Shown in pieces: positions 14,375 through 22,925 of a stretch of 64,000 bases of DNA; within the stretch, counting starts at the first letter, position 1, and every line of letters starts with the position of its first letter. The position numbers and the translations under genes were made by a program. A model generated the notes under the pieces. It was not told the origin of the DNA. It made no database searches and was given only the letters and a program-made list of their open reading frames with translations. Origin of the DNA: Streptosporangium sp. NBC_01755 (GTDB lineage Bacteria > Actinomycetota > Actinomycetes > Streptosporangiales > Streptosporangiaceae); assembly GCF_035917995.1 (NCBI RefSeq), contig NZ_CP109131.1, positions 6,696,001-6,760,000 of the forward strand, written 5' to 3'.

Positions 14375-15900
14375 ACGTCGGGCCGGAGCCGCTGAGCTTC
14401 GAGCAGGTCGTCGAGGTCGCCAGGTACGGTGCCACCGTGCGTCTCACCGACGACGCCGTGGCCGCCATGGCCGCGGCCCGCACGCGCGTGGACGAACTGG
14501 CCGAGAGCCCCACCCCCGCCTACGGCGTCTCGACCGGGTTCGGCGCCCTGGCCACCCGGCACATCGACCCGGCGCTCCGCGCACAGCTGCAGCGCTCCCT
14601 CGTCCGCTCGCACGCCGCCGGATCCGGCCCCGAGGTCGAGGTCGAGGTGACCCGCGCGATGATGCTGCTGCGCCTGCACACCCTGGCCACCGGCCACACC
14701 GGCGTGCGCCCGAAGACGGCCAAGGTGCTGGAGAGCCTGCTCAACGCGCGGATCACCCCCGTCGTGCACGAGTACGGCAGCCTCGGCTGCTCCGGCGACC
14801 TCGCGCCGCTCTCCCACGTGGCCCTCACGATCATGGGTGAGGGCGTCGTCCGGGACGCCGCCGGCGAGCGGGCCGACGCCGCGGAGGCGCTCAAGCGGGC
14901 GGGCATCGAGCCCGTCGAACTGGTGGCCAAGGAGGGGCTCGCGCTCATCAACGGCACCGACGGCATGCTCGGCATGCTCATCCTGGCCATGGACGACCTC
15001 GCCCGGCTGTTCAAGGTCGCCGACATCGGCGCGGCCATGAGCGTGGAGGCGCTGCTGGGCACCGACCGCGTCTTCGCCGCCGACCTGCAGGCACTGCGCC
15101 CGCACCCCGGGCAGGCGGCCAGTGCCGCCAACCTCAGGGCACTGCTCGCGGGCTCGCGGATCATGGAGTCCCACCGGGACGGCAACTGCACCCGCGTCCA
15201 GGACGCCTACTCCCTGCGGTGCGCCCCGCAGGTCGCCGGTGCCGCCCGTGACACCCTGGCGCACGCCGCCTCGGTCGCCGGACGGGAACTCGCCTCGGCG
15301 ATCGACAACCCGGTGGTCCTGGCCGACGGCCGGGTGGAGTCCAACGGCAACTTCCACGGCGCCCCCGTCGGCTACGTGCTCGACTTCCTCGCCATCGCGG
15401 TCGCGGACATGGCGAGCATCTCCGAACGCCGCACCGACCGCATGCTGGACGTGGCACGCAGCCACGGCCTACCGGCCTTCCTCGCCGACGATCCCGGTGT
15501 CGACTCCGGCCACATGATCGCTCAGTACACCCAGGCGGCGGTGGTCTCCGAGCTCAAGCGCCTGGCCGTGCCCGCGAGCGTCGACTCGATCCCGAGCTCC
15601 GCCATGCAGGAGGACCACGTCTCCATGGGCTGGTCGGCCGCGCGCAAGCTGCGCCGCTCGGTGGACGGCCTCACCCGGGTGCTCGCGGTGGAGATCCTCA
15701 CCGCCGCGCGGGCCCTGGATCTGCGCGCCCCGCTGCGGCCCGCCCCGGCGACCGGAGCCGTGCTGGCCGCACTGCGCCAGTCCGTCCCCGGCCCGGGGCC
15801 CGACCGCTTCCTCGCACCGGAGATCGAGACGGTGGTCGGGCTCGTCGCGGGCAACGCGGTCGTCGCCGCCGCCGAGACGGTCACCGGCCCCCTGTCGTAA
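14353..15900 (+). CDS. hutH: Histidine ammonia-lyase
   Basis: A 515-residue cytosolic enzyme converting L-histidine to urocanate and ammonia, the first step of histidine use. Landmarks are YGVSTGFGALATRHI (about residue 57), GSLGCSGDLAPLSH with the Ser-Gly of the MIO prosthetic group (about 143), the NGTDGMLG motif and GNFHGAPVGYVLDFLAIA. The residue before the Ser-Gly is Cys rather than the Ala of textbook enzymes; I believe this is usual in actinobacterial homologues. The other hut genes are not in the window. Length is normal. HAL is favoured over phenylalanine or tyrosine lyase by the H-rich active site QEDHVSMG. Confidence 0.93.
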   Translation: MRDNEVVNVGPEPLSFEQVVEVARYGATVRLTDDAVAAMAAARTRVDELAESPTPAYGVSTGFGALATRHIDPALRAQLQRSLVRSHAAGSGPEVEVEVTRAMMLLRLHTLATGHTGVRPKTAKVLESLLNARITPVVHEYGSLGCSGDLAPLSHVALTIMGEGVVRDAAGERADAAEALKRAGIEPVELVAKEGLALINGTDGMLGMLILAMDDLARLFKVADIGAAMSVEALLGTDRVFAADLQALRPHPGQAASAANLRALLAGSRIMESHRDGNCTRVQDAYSLRCAPQVAGAARDTLAHAASVAGRELASAIDNPVVLADGRVESNGNFHGAPVGYVLDFLAIAVADMASISERRTDRMLDVARSHGLPAFLADDPGVDSGHMIAQYTQAAVVSELKRLAVPASVDSIPSSAMQEDHVSMGWSAARKLRRSVDGLTRVLAVEILTAARALDLRAPLRPAPATGAVLAALRQSVPGPGPDRFLAPEIETVVGLVAGNAVVAAAETVTGPLS

Positions 15901-15919
15901 CCGCCGAGACGGTCACCGG
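15871..15919. repeat. 17-bp direct repeat spanning the hutH stop
   Basis: GCCGAGACGGTCACCGG occurs at 15871-15887 inside the last hutH codons and again at 15903-15919 just after the stop. It looks like a small duplication of the gene end; the following 225 bp up to pabB contain no recognised gene. Confidence 0.75.
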
Positions 15920-16145
15920 ACCGCAGCCCCGGCCCGATCGTCGGCATCTCCGCGACCACGGTTCCGGCCCGCAGTCCCGGTACCGCGTCCGTGAGCATCC
16001 GCCGCACCGCCGCCGTACCGCCCGATCCGGTGCTTCGCCCCCCGGCGAGCTCGCCCCCGGCAGGACCGTTTACGCGGCCCTGCCGCCCGTTCCGCTGCCC
16101 GCACCCTGGTGTGCCTGCTGACCGGACGAGCGAGACAATAGGGCG

Positions 16146-17165
16146 GTGCATGACTCTTTTGCGCATGTCACCGGATATCTGGCCACGGGGCTCCGAGATG
16201 TCACCACAGACCTGGCCGCACTGGATGGTGCGGGGTGGTGGGCCGTCGTGGTCGACTACGAGGGCAAGGTGACGTGCGCCAAGTTCGACGACGTCCGCCA
16301 GGCCCCGCTGCCCGTGCCACGCGGCCCCTGGCGCGGGCCGCACCCGTCGTCGTGGCGCGGCTCCCTGGACCGGGCCGCGTATGAGGACGGCGTGCGGCGC
16401 ATCCGCTCGTACATCGAGAGGGGAGAGGTCTACCAGGCCAACCTGTGCCGGGTGCTGAGCGCGCCGCTGCCCACGGGGGAGGAGCCGGACCCGCTGGCAC
16501 TGGCCGTACGGCTGGCGGAGGGCAACCCCGCCCCCTACGCCGCGGCGGTGAGCCTGCCGGGGCTGAGTGTCGTGTCGGCCTCTCCCGAGCTCTACCTGTC
16601 CAGGGACGGCGACGTGGTCGAGTCCAGGCCGATCAAGGGGACCGGAGCCACCGAGGAGGACCTGCAGGAGAAGGACTACGCGGAGAACGTGATGATCGTC
16701 GATCTCGTCCGTAACGACCTGGGCAGGGTCGCCGAGGTCGGCTCGGTGAGCGTGCCCGCCCTGTGTGAGGTGGAGGAGCATCCCGGTCTGGTGCACCTGG
16801 TCTCCACGGTCAGGGCGCGGCTCGCGCCGAGGTGCGGGTGGCCCGAGCTGTTCGGTGCGACCTTCCCGCCGGGGTCGGTGACGGGGGCCCCGAAATCCTC
16901 GGCCCTGCGTATCATCGATCAGCTCGAACCCGAGCCGCGCGGGCCGTACTGTGGGACTGTGGGCTGGGTCGACGCCGACCGGCGGCGGGCTTCGCTGGCC
17001 GTGGGAATCCGCACGTTCTGGCTGTCGTCCGGTGAGATCCGTTTCGGTACGGGCGCGGGCATAACCTGGGGTAGCGATCCGCGCCGCGAATGGGACGAAA
17101 CCGAGCTGAAGGCCTCCCGGCTCATCGCTCTGGCATCAACATCAGGTTCAGAAGGAGTCGCATGA
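16146..17165 (+). CDS. pabB: Aminodeoxychorismate synthase component I (chorismate-binding enzyme)
   Basis: A 339-residue chorismate-utilising enzyme, compact because it lacks the N-terminal extension of TrpE. Family motifs are RIRSYIERGEVYQANLCRVL, SASPELYLS, SRPIKGTGAT (the Lys/Thr of the active site), DLVRNDLGRV, FPPGSVTGAPK and RGPYCGTVGWV with GAGITWGSDP near the end. It makes aminodeoxychorismate from chorismate for folate, with PabA supplying ammonia from elsewhere. The following gene is the lyase PabC, overlapping by ATGA, which favours PabB over TrpE. GACAAT at 16134-16139 lies 6 bp before the GTG start, so the mRNA may be leaderless. Confidence 0.88.
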   Translation: MHDSFAHVTGYLATGLRDVTTDLAALDGAGWWAVVVDYEGKVTCAKFDDVRQAPLPVPRGPWRGPHPSSWRGSLDRAAYEDGVRRIRSYIERGEVYQANLCRVLSAPLPTGEEPDPLALAVRLAEGNPAPYAAAVSLPGLSVVSASPELYLSRDGDVVESRPIKGTGATEEDLQEKDYAENVMIVDLVRNDLGRVAEVGSVSVPALCEVEEHPGLVHLVSTVRARLAPRCGWPELFGATFPPGSVTGAPKSSALRIIDQLEPEPRGPYCGTVGWVDADRRRASLAVGIRTFWLSSGEIRFGTGAGITWGSDPRREWDETELKASRLIALASTSGSEGVA

Positions 17166-17992
17166 ATGTACCTATATGGCTCAACGGGGCACTCGTCTCT
17201 CCGGATCAGGCCACCGTTTCGGTTTTCGATCATGGTCTGATGGTCGGGGACGGGGTGTTCGAGACCATCAAGTGCGTGAACGGCGCCACGTTCGCGCTCA
17301 CCCGCCACCTTGACCGGCTCACGCTCTCGGCACGGCGCATGGAACTGCCCGACCCCGACACCGACGCGATCGCCGACGGGATCCGCGCCTGCCTGGCCGA
17401 GGCTCCGCCGTGGCGGCTCGGCCGAGTCAGGGTCACCTACACCAGCGGCCCGGGGCCGCTCGGCTCCGACCGGGGCGACCAGGGCTGCACGACCGTGGTG
17501 ATCGTCGACGAGCAGAAGCCGTTCCCGGCCACCGCCGACGTCACGGTCGTGCCCTGGCCGCGCAACGAGCGCGGCGCGCTCGCCGGGGTGAAGAGCACCT
17601 CCTACGGAGACAACGCCAGGGCGCTGTTCCACGCCAAGGCCGCCGGCGGCAGCGAGGCGATCTTCGAGAACACCGTGGGAGACCTCTGCGAGGGCACGGG
17701 CAGCAACGTCTTCGTCGTGCGCGACGGCCGGCTGGTCACCCCCACGCTCGCCTCGGGCTGCCTGGCCGGGGTCACCCGCGCGCTCGCGCTGGAGTGGTGC
17801 GGGGGAGCCGAGGAGGACGTCCCGCTCTCGGCCCTGTACGAGGCCGATGAGGCGTTCCTGACCTCCACCACCCGTGACATCCAGCCGATCCGCGCGGTCG
17901 GCCAGACCGTGCTGCCCGCCGCGCCGGGTCCGATCACCGCCAAGGCCATGCAGGTCTTCGCCGAGCGCTCCGCCGCCGACCTCGACCCCTGA
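17162..17992 (+). CDS. pabC: Aminodeoxychorismate lyase (class IV aminotransferase fold)
   Basis: A 276-residue PLP enzyme of fold type IV, starting at the ATG that overlaps the pabB stop and preceded by AAGGAG. Features: WLNGALVSPDQATVSVFDHG, GDGVFETIK, the catalytic Lys in GVKSTSYGDNAR, the Glu in EAIFENTVGDLCEG and GSNVFVVRDG. It splits aminodeoxychorismate to p-aminobenzoate and pyruvate. D-amino acid or branched-chain aminotransferases share the fold; the pabB partner decides for PabC. Confidence 0.88.
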   Translation: MNVPIWLNGALVSPDQATVSVFDHGLMVGDGVFETIKCVNGATFALTRHLDRLTLSARRMELPDPDTDAIADGIRACLAEAPPWRLGRVRVTYTSGPGPLGSDRGDQGCTTVVIVDEQKPFPATADVTVVPWPRNERGALAGVKSTSYGDNARALFHAKAAGGSEAIFENTVGDLCEGTGSNVFVVRDGRLVTPTLASGCLAGVTRALALEWCGGAEEDVPLSALYEADEAFLTSTTRDIQPIRAVGQTVLPAAPGPITAKAMQVFAERSAADLDP

Positions 17993-18086
17993 GGTTTCGG
18001 GTTTCCGGTTCCGGCGAGGGCACACCCCCGCCGGAAGGCCGGTCGTCCGGCGGGGGACCGGCTGGGGTCGTCCGATGGGGGACCGG

Positions 18087-19490
18087 CTAGTAGGACACCT
18101 GGGTCTGCGCGTTCAGCTCCTTGAGCCTGACCTTGGCGGCGGGATCGGTCAGCGGGTCGTTGACGCGGAGCACGTCCAGGCCCCTGGTGATGTCACTGGA
18201 GTAGATGTGGCCGTTGTAGTAGTACGCCGACCACGAGCCGCCGACTCCCGAGATCGGACCCCGCTCGAAGAAGCCGATCTCCCGGGGGGCGGTCGCGTCG
18301 GTGAAGTCCCAGATGGACACCCCGCCCTGGTACCACGCCTGGACCATGATGTCCTTTCCCGGCACAGGTAGCAGCGACCCGTTGTGCGCGACGCAGTTCT
18401 CGTCGGACCTCTGCTCCCTCGGGATCTTGAAGTAGCCGCGGAGCGTGAGCCTGCGGTTCTTGCCGAGGTCGTACACGGCGCTGGCGCCCTTGGTCCTGGG
18501 GGTGCCGGAGTCGCAGGTCGCACTCACGCCGCCGCCCAGCTCGTCCCCGAAGACGACCTTGGTGGCGTCGTTGTTGAACGTCGCCGAGTGCCAGATGGCG
18601 AAGTTCTCCCGGTCGCTCACGTGCTGGAGCACCTTGGGATTGACCCGGTCGGTGATGTCCAGCAGCACCCCGTCGCCGAAGCAGGCCGCGGCGGCCAGGT
18701 TCTTCTCGGGGTAGGCCGTGATGTCGTGGCAGCCGCCGAGGCCGTCCTCGCCGGGCTTGTCGGAGAGCACCGGCTTCGAAACCACCTTGGCGGTCTCGGG
18801 GGCCTCGACGGGCACCTCGACCACGGAGATCTTGTTGTGCGGCGCCGAGCAGGTCGTCGACCGCGGCTCGGGGCCGGGTGAGGAGATGTAGAGGTAGACC
18901 CTGTCGGCGTTCTCGCCGGGGACGAGGGTGTGGGTGTGGGAGCCGCAGTCGGTGCGGACCGCCGAGACGAACCTGGGGTGGGACTTGTCCGCGATGTCGA
19001 AGATCCGGATGCCCTCCCAGCCGTCCGACTCCGGCTCGCCGCGCTGGGCGTCGCACTCCGGGCCGACCCGGGCGGAGTCGATCGACAGGAACAGCAGGTT
19101 CCCGCTCACCGAGACGTCGTTCTGCTCGCCGGGGCAGAGCACCCGGCTGACCACCGAGGGGCGGGAGGGGTCGGAGATGTCGAAGACGCTGAAGCCGTCG
19201 AAGTTGCCGGCGAACGCGTAGTCGCCCTGGAAGGCCAGGTCGGTGCCCCACGCCTGGGGCCCGTCGAGCGGGGCGCCGAACGGCACGTTGGCCAGGTGCG
19301 TGACGTTGGCGCTGTGGGTGCCGTCCCCCGAGATCCCCGGAGAGGGGGTCTCGTCCGTCCGCTCGGCACTCGTGCTCCCCTCCGGGGCGGACGAGGCGGC
19401 CGCGGGCGGTGGGGCCGAGGGGGTTGGATCCGCCCCGCATCCGGCCACAAGAAGTAGCGCGGCCAGGCCGAACGCCACGGTCGATCGCAC
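18087..19490 (-). CDS. LVIVD-repeat lipoprotein (beta-propeller-like)
   Basis: A 467-residue exported protein. The signal peptide ends in the lipobox LLVAGC (Cys about residue 18 from the chosen GTG), followed by a Pro/Ser/Glu-rich linker. The body has repeated strands such as GYDYAFAGNFDGFSVFDISD-type units, e.g. DGFSVFDISDPSRPSVVS and GVSIWDFTDATAPREIGFF, that fit LVIVD propeller blades, plus conserved Cys and HTHTL and GGCHDIT patches. GTG at 19490 has GGGGG upstream; an ATG at 19523 would leave only 25 bp to the divergent gene's start. Role unknown, probably surface binding. It is divergent from a DUF305 lipoprotein. Confidence 0.8.
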   Translation of the reverse strand: MRSTVAFGLAALLLVAGCGADPTPSAPPPAAASSAPEGSTSAERTDETPSPGISGDGTHSANVTHLANVPFGAPLDGPQAWGTDLAFQGDYAFAGNFDGFSVFDISDPSRPSVVSRVLCPGEQNDVSVSGNLLFLSIDSARVGPECDAQRGEPESDGWEGIRIFDIADKSHPRFVSAVRTDCGSHTHTLVPGENADRVYLYISSPGPEPRSTTCSAPHNKISVVEVPVEAPETAKVVSKPVLSDKPGEDGLGGCHDITAYPEKNLAAAACFGDGVLLDITDRVNPKVLQHVSDRENFAIWHSATFNNDATKVVFGDELGGGVSATCDSGTPRTKGASAVYDLGKNRRLTLRGYFKIPREQRSDENCVAHNGSLLPVPGKDIMVQAWYQGGVSIWDFTDATAPREIGFFERGPISGVGGSWSAYYYNGHIYSSDITRGLDVLRVNDPLTDPAAKVRLKELNAQTQVSY

Positions 19491-19548
19491 GGTGCCCCCA
19501 TTACGTCGGTCCACTTGCCCCATTATTGAAGCTATGCGGAGGATGCGT

Positions 19549-20181
19549 ATGCCAGGTCAGGTTATCGCGGTGATCTTGGCGGCATCGGTCCTTGGCGGAT
19601 GTACGGAGGCGGGGCCGGGACGATCGGCACCGCTCGTCGCGGAGACCGGCGCCCCCGTGATAGTCCCGGGCGGCCCCGGCGAGGCGGGCCGTACGGCGAG
19701 GCCGGGCGAGAGTCTCGGAGAGTCCGAGGCCAGGGTCACGGCGGCCGACGTGCGGTTCGCCGAGGGCATGATCCCGCACCACCGGCAGGCACTGGAGATG
19801 GCGGAGCTGGTCCCGGCCAGGTCGTCCTCGCCGGTCCTGCGGAGACTCGCCGAGCGGATCACCGCTGCGCAGCGGCCGGAGATCGCGGCCATGACGTCAT
19901 GGCTGGAGGCGGTCGGCCGGGCACCGCGAGGGCATGTGGGGCATGACGATCACGCTGTCACGCTGGAGGAGATGAACCGGCTCAGGGGGGCCAGGGGAGC
20001 GGCCTTCGACAAGCTCTTCCTGACCCTCATGATCGCTCACCACGAGGCGGCGGTCGCGATGGCCGGGCTCCAGTTGCGCGAGGGCACCGACCGGGCCATG
20101 TTGGCCACCGCCAAGGACGTCGTCTCGGGCCAGGGCATCGAGATCGCCAGGATGCGGAGTCTGCTCGGGACCGCGGCGTAG
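19549..20181 (+). CDS. DUF305 domain-containing lipoprotein
   Basis: A 210-residue exported protein. I chose ATG 19549 because GGAGG ends 6 nt upstream; two earlier ATGs are in frame. The signal peptide ends at the lipobox VLGGC. The DUF305 part has the two hallmark His pairs, FAEGMIPHHRQALEMAELV and LFLTLMIAHHEAAVAMA, a ferritin-like four-helix arrangement with possible metal binding through the HH motifs. DUF305 genes often accompany copper handling genes or LVIVD proteins in actinobacteria; here the LVIVD gene is divergent with 58 bp between the chosen starts. Confidence 0.88.
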   Translation: MPGQVIAVILAASVLGGCTEAGPGRSAPLVAETGAPVIVPGGPGEAGRTARPGESLGESEARVTAADVRFAEGMIPHHRQALEMAELVPARSSSPVLRRLAERITAAQRPEIAAMTSWLEAVGRAPRGHVGHDDHAVTLEEMNRLRGARGAAFDKLFLTLMIAHHEAAVAMAGLQLREGTDRAMLATAKDVVSGQGIEIARMRSLLGTAA

Positions 20182-20221
20182 ACCGGCGGCTCCGTCGCGG
20201 GAGGGGGTGGCCCGGGACGGG

Positions 20222-20638
20222 TCAGGAACTCCAGAGCATGTTGCTGAGCTCGGCGTCCAGATCCATGAAGTCGGTCTCGCGGCCCGCGGGCACCAGCTCG
20301 TACGTCCGGTGCAGGAACTCCGTGAGCGGAGCCAGCGGCACCTCGAACAGCGCCTGTCCGAACGGCGAGGTGAGACTGATGTGCAGCGTGCGCTCGCCGT
20401 CGGCACGCGCCGGCCACACCTGCACGTCGCCGTCGCCCACCCGCCGCACGATGCCGACGGTCAGCAACTCGCGGGCGAAGATCCACTCGACCGGTTCGTC
20501 GTTTCCTACGTGGAAGGCCATTCTGATCGCGTAAGGATCACCGGCCGTGTAGCTGAGTCCGGCGAGCAGGGGGACGGTGGTACGGTCGGGGACCACAAGC
20601 CGAAGGCCTAGCTCGGCAGAGACGGTGGCGCTGTTCAT
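20222..20638 (-). CDS. ssgB: SsgA-like sporulation and cell-division protein (SsgB type)
   Basis: A 138-residue cytoplasmic protein of the SALP family found only in morphologically complex actinomycetes. The sequence MNSATVSAELGLRLVVPDRT, then GDPYAIRMAFHVG, VEWIFARELL, GDVQVWPARADG and FLHRTYELVPAG matches SsgB along its whole length. SsgB helps FtsZ localise at sporulation septa. The start at 20638 gives the usual family length and has AAGG 11 nt upstream; an open extension to 20731 would add 31 residues not seen in the family. It marks the organism as a sporulating actinomycete. Confidence 0.9.
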   Translation of the reverse strand: MNSATVSAELGLRLVVPDRTTVPLLAGLSYTAGDPYAIRMAFHVGNDEPVEWIFARELLTVGIVRRVGDGDVQVWPARADGERTLHISLTSPFGQALFEVPLAPLTEFLHRTYELVPAGRETDFMDLDAELSNMLWSS

Positions 20639-21101
20639 CGTCAGCCAAACCTTTTCGTCGTCGGTCCCCTCTTCGGGGCTTTCACTGCTCTCAAGCGGAC
20701 TTCGCTCCGCATGAGCCATCACGCGGAACAAAGAAACCTGTAGGAAAGATTCCGCCTCAACGCCCTTCTGTAACGCACATCACAGCGCGACATTTGGGCA
20801 TCTACCGGGCTAAACATCACCAACAGGGCCGTATTTGCAAGGGTTTTGCGTCTCGTTTTGGTCACCGTCGACTCCCTGGTAGGGCGTCTCGGGTGATTCG
20901 GGTCGAGCCTGGGTCGTTCGGTGCTTCTGCGGATCAGGATGATGCTATGACACCGTAGCCCCCCGTCGGATGCATCCCCAGGGCTTTGCCTCCCGAGCGC
21001 GTCATCTCTCAAGATCACTTTAGTGGCGGACACCGCTTCGCGAGCACTCCCGGATTGCTGTATGGTTTTCCACGTCGGCACCGCAAGGGGCTGGACAGGG
21101 C
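20639..21101. other. Upstream region of ssgB and of tRNA-Val, no gene recognised
   Basis: About 460 bp, AT-richer than average. It should contain the ssgB promoter (minus strand) and the tRNA-Val promoter; TTCGCG about 21034 and TATGGT about 21060 are a possible weak pair for the latter. Small open frames on the minus strand (20719-21081) lack a good ribosome binding site. No hairpin of note. Confidence 0.5.
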
Positions 21102-21173
21102 GGGCGATTAGCTCAGCGGGAGAGCGCTTCGTTCACACCGAAGAGGTCACTGGTTCGATCCCAGTATCGCCCA
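21102..21173 (+). tRNA. tRNA-Val(CAC)
   Basis: Acceptor GGGCGAT/ATCGCCC, anticodon stem CTTCG/CGAAG around TTCACAC (anticodon CAC), T loop GTTCGATCC. Discriminator A, CCA not encoded. Confidence 0.95.
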
Positions 21174-21192
21174 CGCTATTTTCCCAGGTCAG

Positions 21193-21222
21193 AAGCCGGT
21201 TCGCAACCCAGCGGGCCGGCTT
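21193..21222 (+). terminator. Probable terminator after tRNA-Val
   Basis: AAGCCGG at 21193-21199 pairs with CCGGCTT at 21216-21222, followed by TCTC. Stem of 7 bp with a 16-nt loop, 20 bp after the tRNA. Confidence 0.5.
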
Positions 21223-21856
21223 TCTCGATCATCTGACCATGATTTGACCGTGGGGCCGGTGCGCGTGCGCTCCCGGCTGCTCGCCGTCGACCTGCGGGCG
21301 ACTCGCGCAGGACGGTCCGTGACCGCCCCCACTCCCTCGCCGCTTCTCGGCAGGGAGGCCACGTTCCTCACCATCGAGACGGCGATCAAAGGCATGCGCC
21401 CTGACGTCGGCAAGCTCCGTGAGCTCGTCGGCGGTGCCATTTCCAGCATCGGCCGGCGCGACGGGCTCCGCAGCGTGGTGAGCACGGTCGTGCAGCCGGT
21501 CGTGCAGCCGGTCGTGCCTGGGGGCGCCGGTGCTCCGTGACGGTATGACCGCCCGGGTGCGGGTCCGGCAGGTCGTCGACGACGCCTGCCCGGTGCGCGA
21601 TGCCAGGAGCCGAGCGCGGTCCGACTCGCGACGATGCGGCGCCGGCCGTACCCGCCCAGCCTTACCAGGTGTCACGGTCGGCGCCGCAGCCGAGGATCGA
21701 GGTGGTCGAGCCGCCTCCTGCCCCCTCACTCGCCGGAGCCGAACCCGCCGCGGCGGCACTGCCGCACCTCAACGGTCGGCCGGTGCCGGCAGGGTCGACT
21801 CGCGCTCAGCGGAGTGTTCACGCCGGCGGGCGGATCTCCGGGCGAGTCCCCACCCC

Positions 21857-21897
21857 GCCTTTTCGGTGAACGGGCGACTCCCACGCCTTTTCGGTGC
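21857..21897. repeat. Two imperfect 28-bp direct repeats
   Basis: CGCCTTTTCGGTG occurs at 21857-21869 and 21885-21897, each preceded by a related GGGCGA(G/C)TCCC(C)AC stretch, period 28 bp. Confidence 0.65.
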
Positions 21898-22043
21898 GGA
21901 AGAACTTTCCCGAAAAAGAGTGACATGTCGGGTGTTTCGTCGGCACGAGGGCCGATTCGCGCCCGGGGGGCGGGGGCGAAGTGGCAGTCCGTTTCGACCC
22001 GTTGGCGGCGCCGTAGCACGTATGTAACATTTGGCCAGCACAA

Positions 22044-22058
22044 TGCAAAAATATTGCA
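22044..22058. promoter_or_regulatory. Candidate LacI-type operator
   Basis: TGCAA-AAATA-TTGCA is an interrupted palindrome in an AT-rich stretch, of the TTGCAA type bound by LacI-family sugar regulators in actinobacteria. It is 274 bp before the start of a carbohydrate-binding secreted protein remnant. No LacI gene is in the window. Confidence 0.35.
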
Positions 22059-22331
22059 AGCCTCTGTTAAATTCTCTCTGTTCTTCGCAACTTGTGCCGG
22101 TGGTGTACCCGGCGACCAGCACCCCCCAGCGACGAACAGGCCAGGGCTCGCGAACCGGTCCCGCGAACCGACCCCGCGGACCACACCGGTCGGCCCGCCC
22201 GCCGGAGTCCGGGCATCCGGAGTCCGCATCTTGCGAGCGAGGCGCCCCCCGCAGGTGCCGAGCACGTCGCGCGACGGAGGCCGCGGCCTCCCCCTGCCCC
22301 TGTCGTTCCAGCCGAGAGATAGAGGAACGCG

Positions 22332-22868
22332 ATGAGAAAGCAGTACCTGGCGTTAAGGCTGTTGGCGGCGATGGCCGCGACCAACCTGCTCATCCTGGCC
22401 GGGGCGGTCTCACCCGCCACGGCGGCCGGCCCCAACCTCGCGGTGGGTAAGGCGACCTCGTCAAGCAGCACCGCCGCCCCCTACGGCGAGGCCAACGCCA
22501 CCGACGGCAATGCCAACACCTACTGGGAGAGCGGCAACAACGCCTTCCCACAGTGGCTCCAGGTGGACCTCGGAGCCGTCACCAACGTGGACCAGATCAT
22601 CCTGAAGCTGCCCCCGGCGGCGGCCTGGGCCACCCAGCCGTTCTTCGTCGGTCGCGGCGCCAACATGCCGTACGACATGTACGAGGCCGAGGACGCCGTC
22701 GTCGGCGGCGGGGCGGCCGTGATCGGCCCGAACCGCAACATCGGCGACCTGGCGGGTGAGGCGTCGGGCCGCAGGGCGGTGACGCTGAACACGGCGGGCA
22801 GCTACGTCGAGTTCACCACCAAGGCCAGCACCGACACCCTGGTCACCCGCTTCTCCATCCCCGACTCG
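22332..22868 (+). pseudogene. Secreted carbohydrate-binding protein, N-terminal remnant (F5/8 type C plus CBM6/35-like parts)
   Basis: ATG with GAGG upstream begins a signal peptide ([18 protein letters not shown], ending near PATAAG) followed by a discoidin-like domain, [12 protein letters not shown] to [20 protein letters not shown] and [12 protein letters not shown]. At about PPAAAWATQ it switches abruptly to a second module, [11 protein letters not shown] to [12 protein letters not shown], typical of CBM6/35 modules of glucanases. It ends near RFSIPDSA at 22868 and then reads straight into recQ upstream sequence. The catalytic domain is missing. Two deletions are inferred. Confidence 0.7.
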
Positions 22869-22913
22869 GCCGGTCTTGTGGCCGGTTCATCCCCGGCTGT
22901 CGGGGGTGCCTCA

Positions 22914-22919
22914 TACAAT
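22914..22919 (+). promoter_or_regulatory. Extended -10 box of recQ, likely leaderless transcript
   Basis: TACAAT lies 6 bp before the recQ ATG at 22926, which would place the first transcribed base at or next to the start codon, as in leaderless actinobacterial genes. Confidence 0.55.
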
Positions 22920-22925
22920 GATCCG

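Larger units (their letters stand above)
21223..22331. other. 1.1-kb stretch without a convincing gene
   Basis: Open frames on both strands have no ribosome binding site and no recognisable domain. Visible structure: a 12-bp unit CGGTCGTGCAGC repeated nearly three times around 21487-21520; two copies of a ~28-bp unit ending CGCCTTTTCGGTG at 21857-21869 and 21885-21897; an AT-rich patch 22020-22080 with a palindrome (22044-22058). The right half looks like a regulated promoter region for the secreted protein remnant at 22332. The position after a tRNA would suit an old integration site, but I see no integrase and no second tRNA end. Confidence 0.5.

Noticed and set aside
21229..21759. Integrase pseudogene behind tRNA-Val
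   Set aside because: I looked for tyrosine recombinase residues on both strands and found none.
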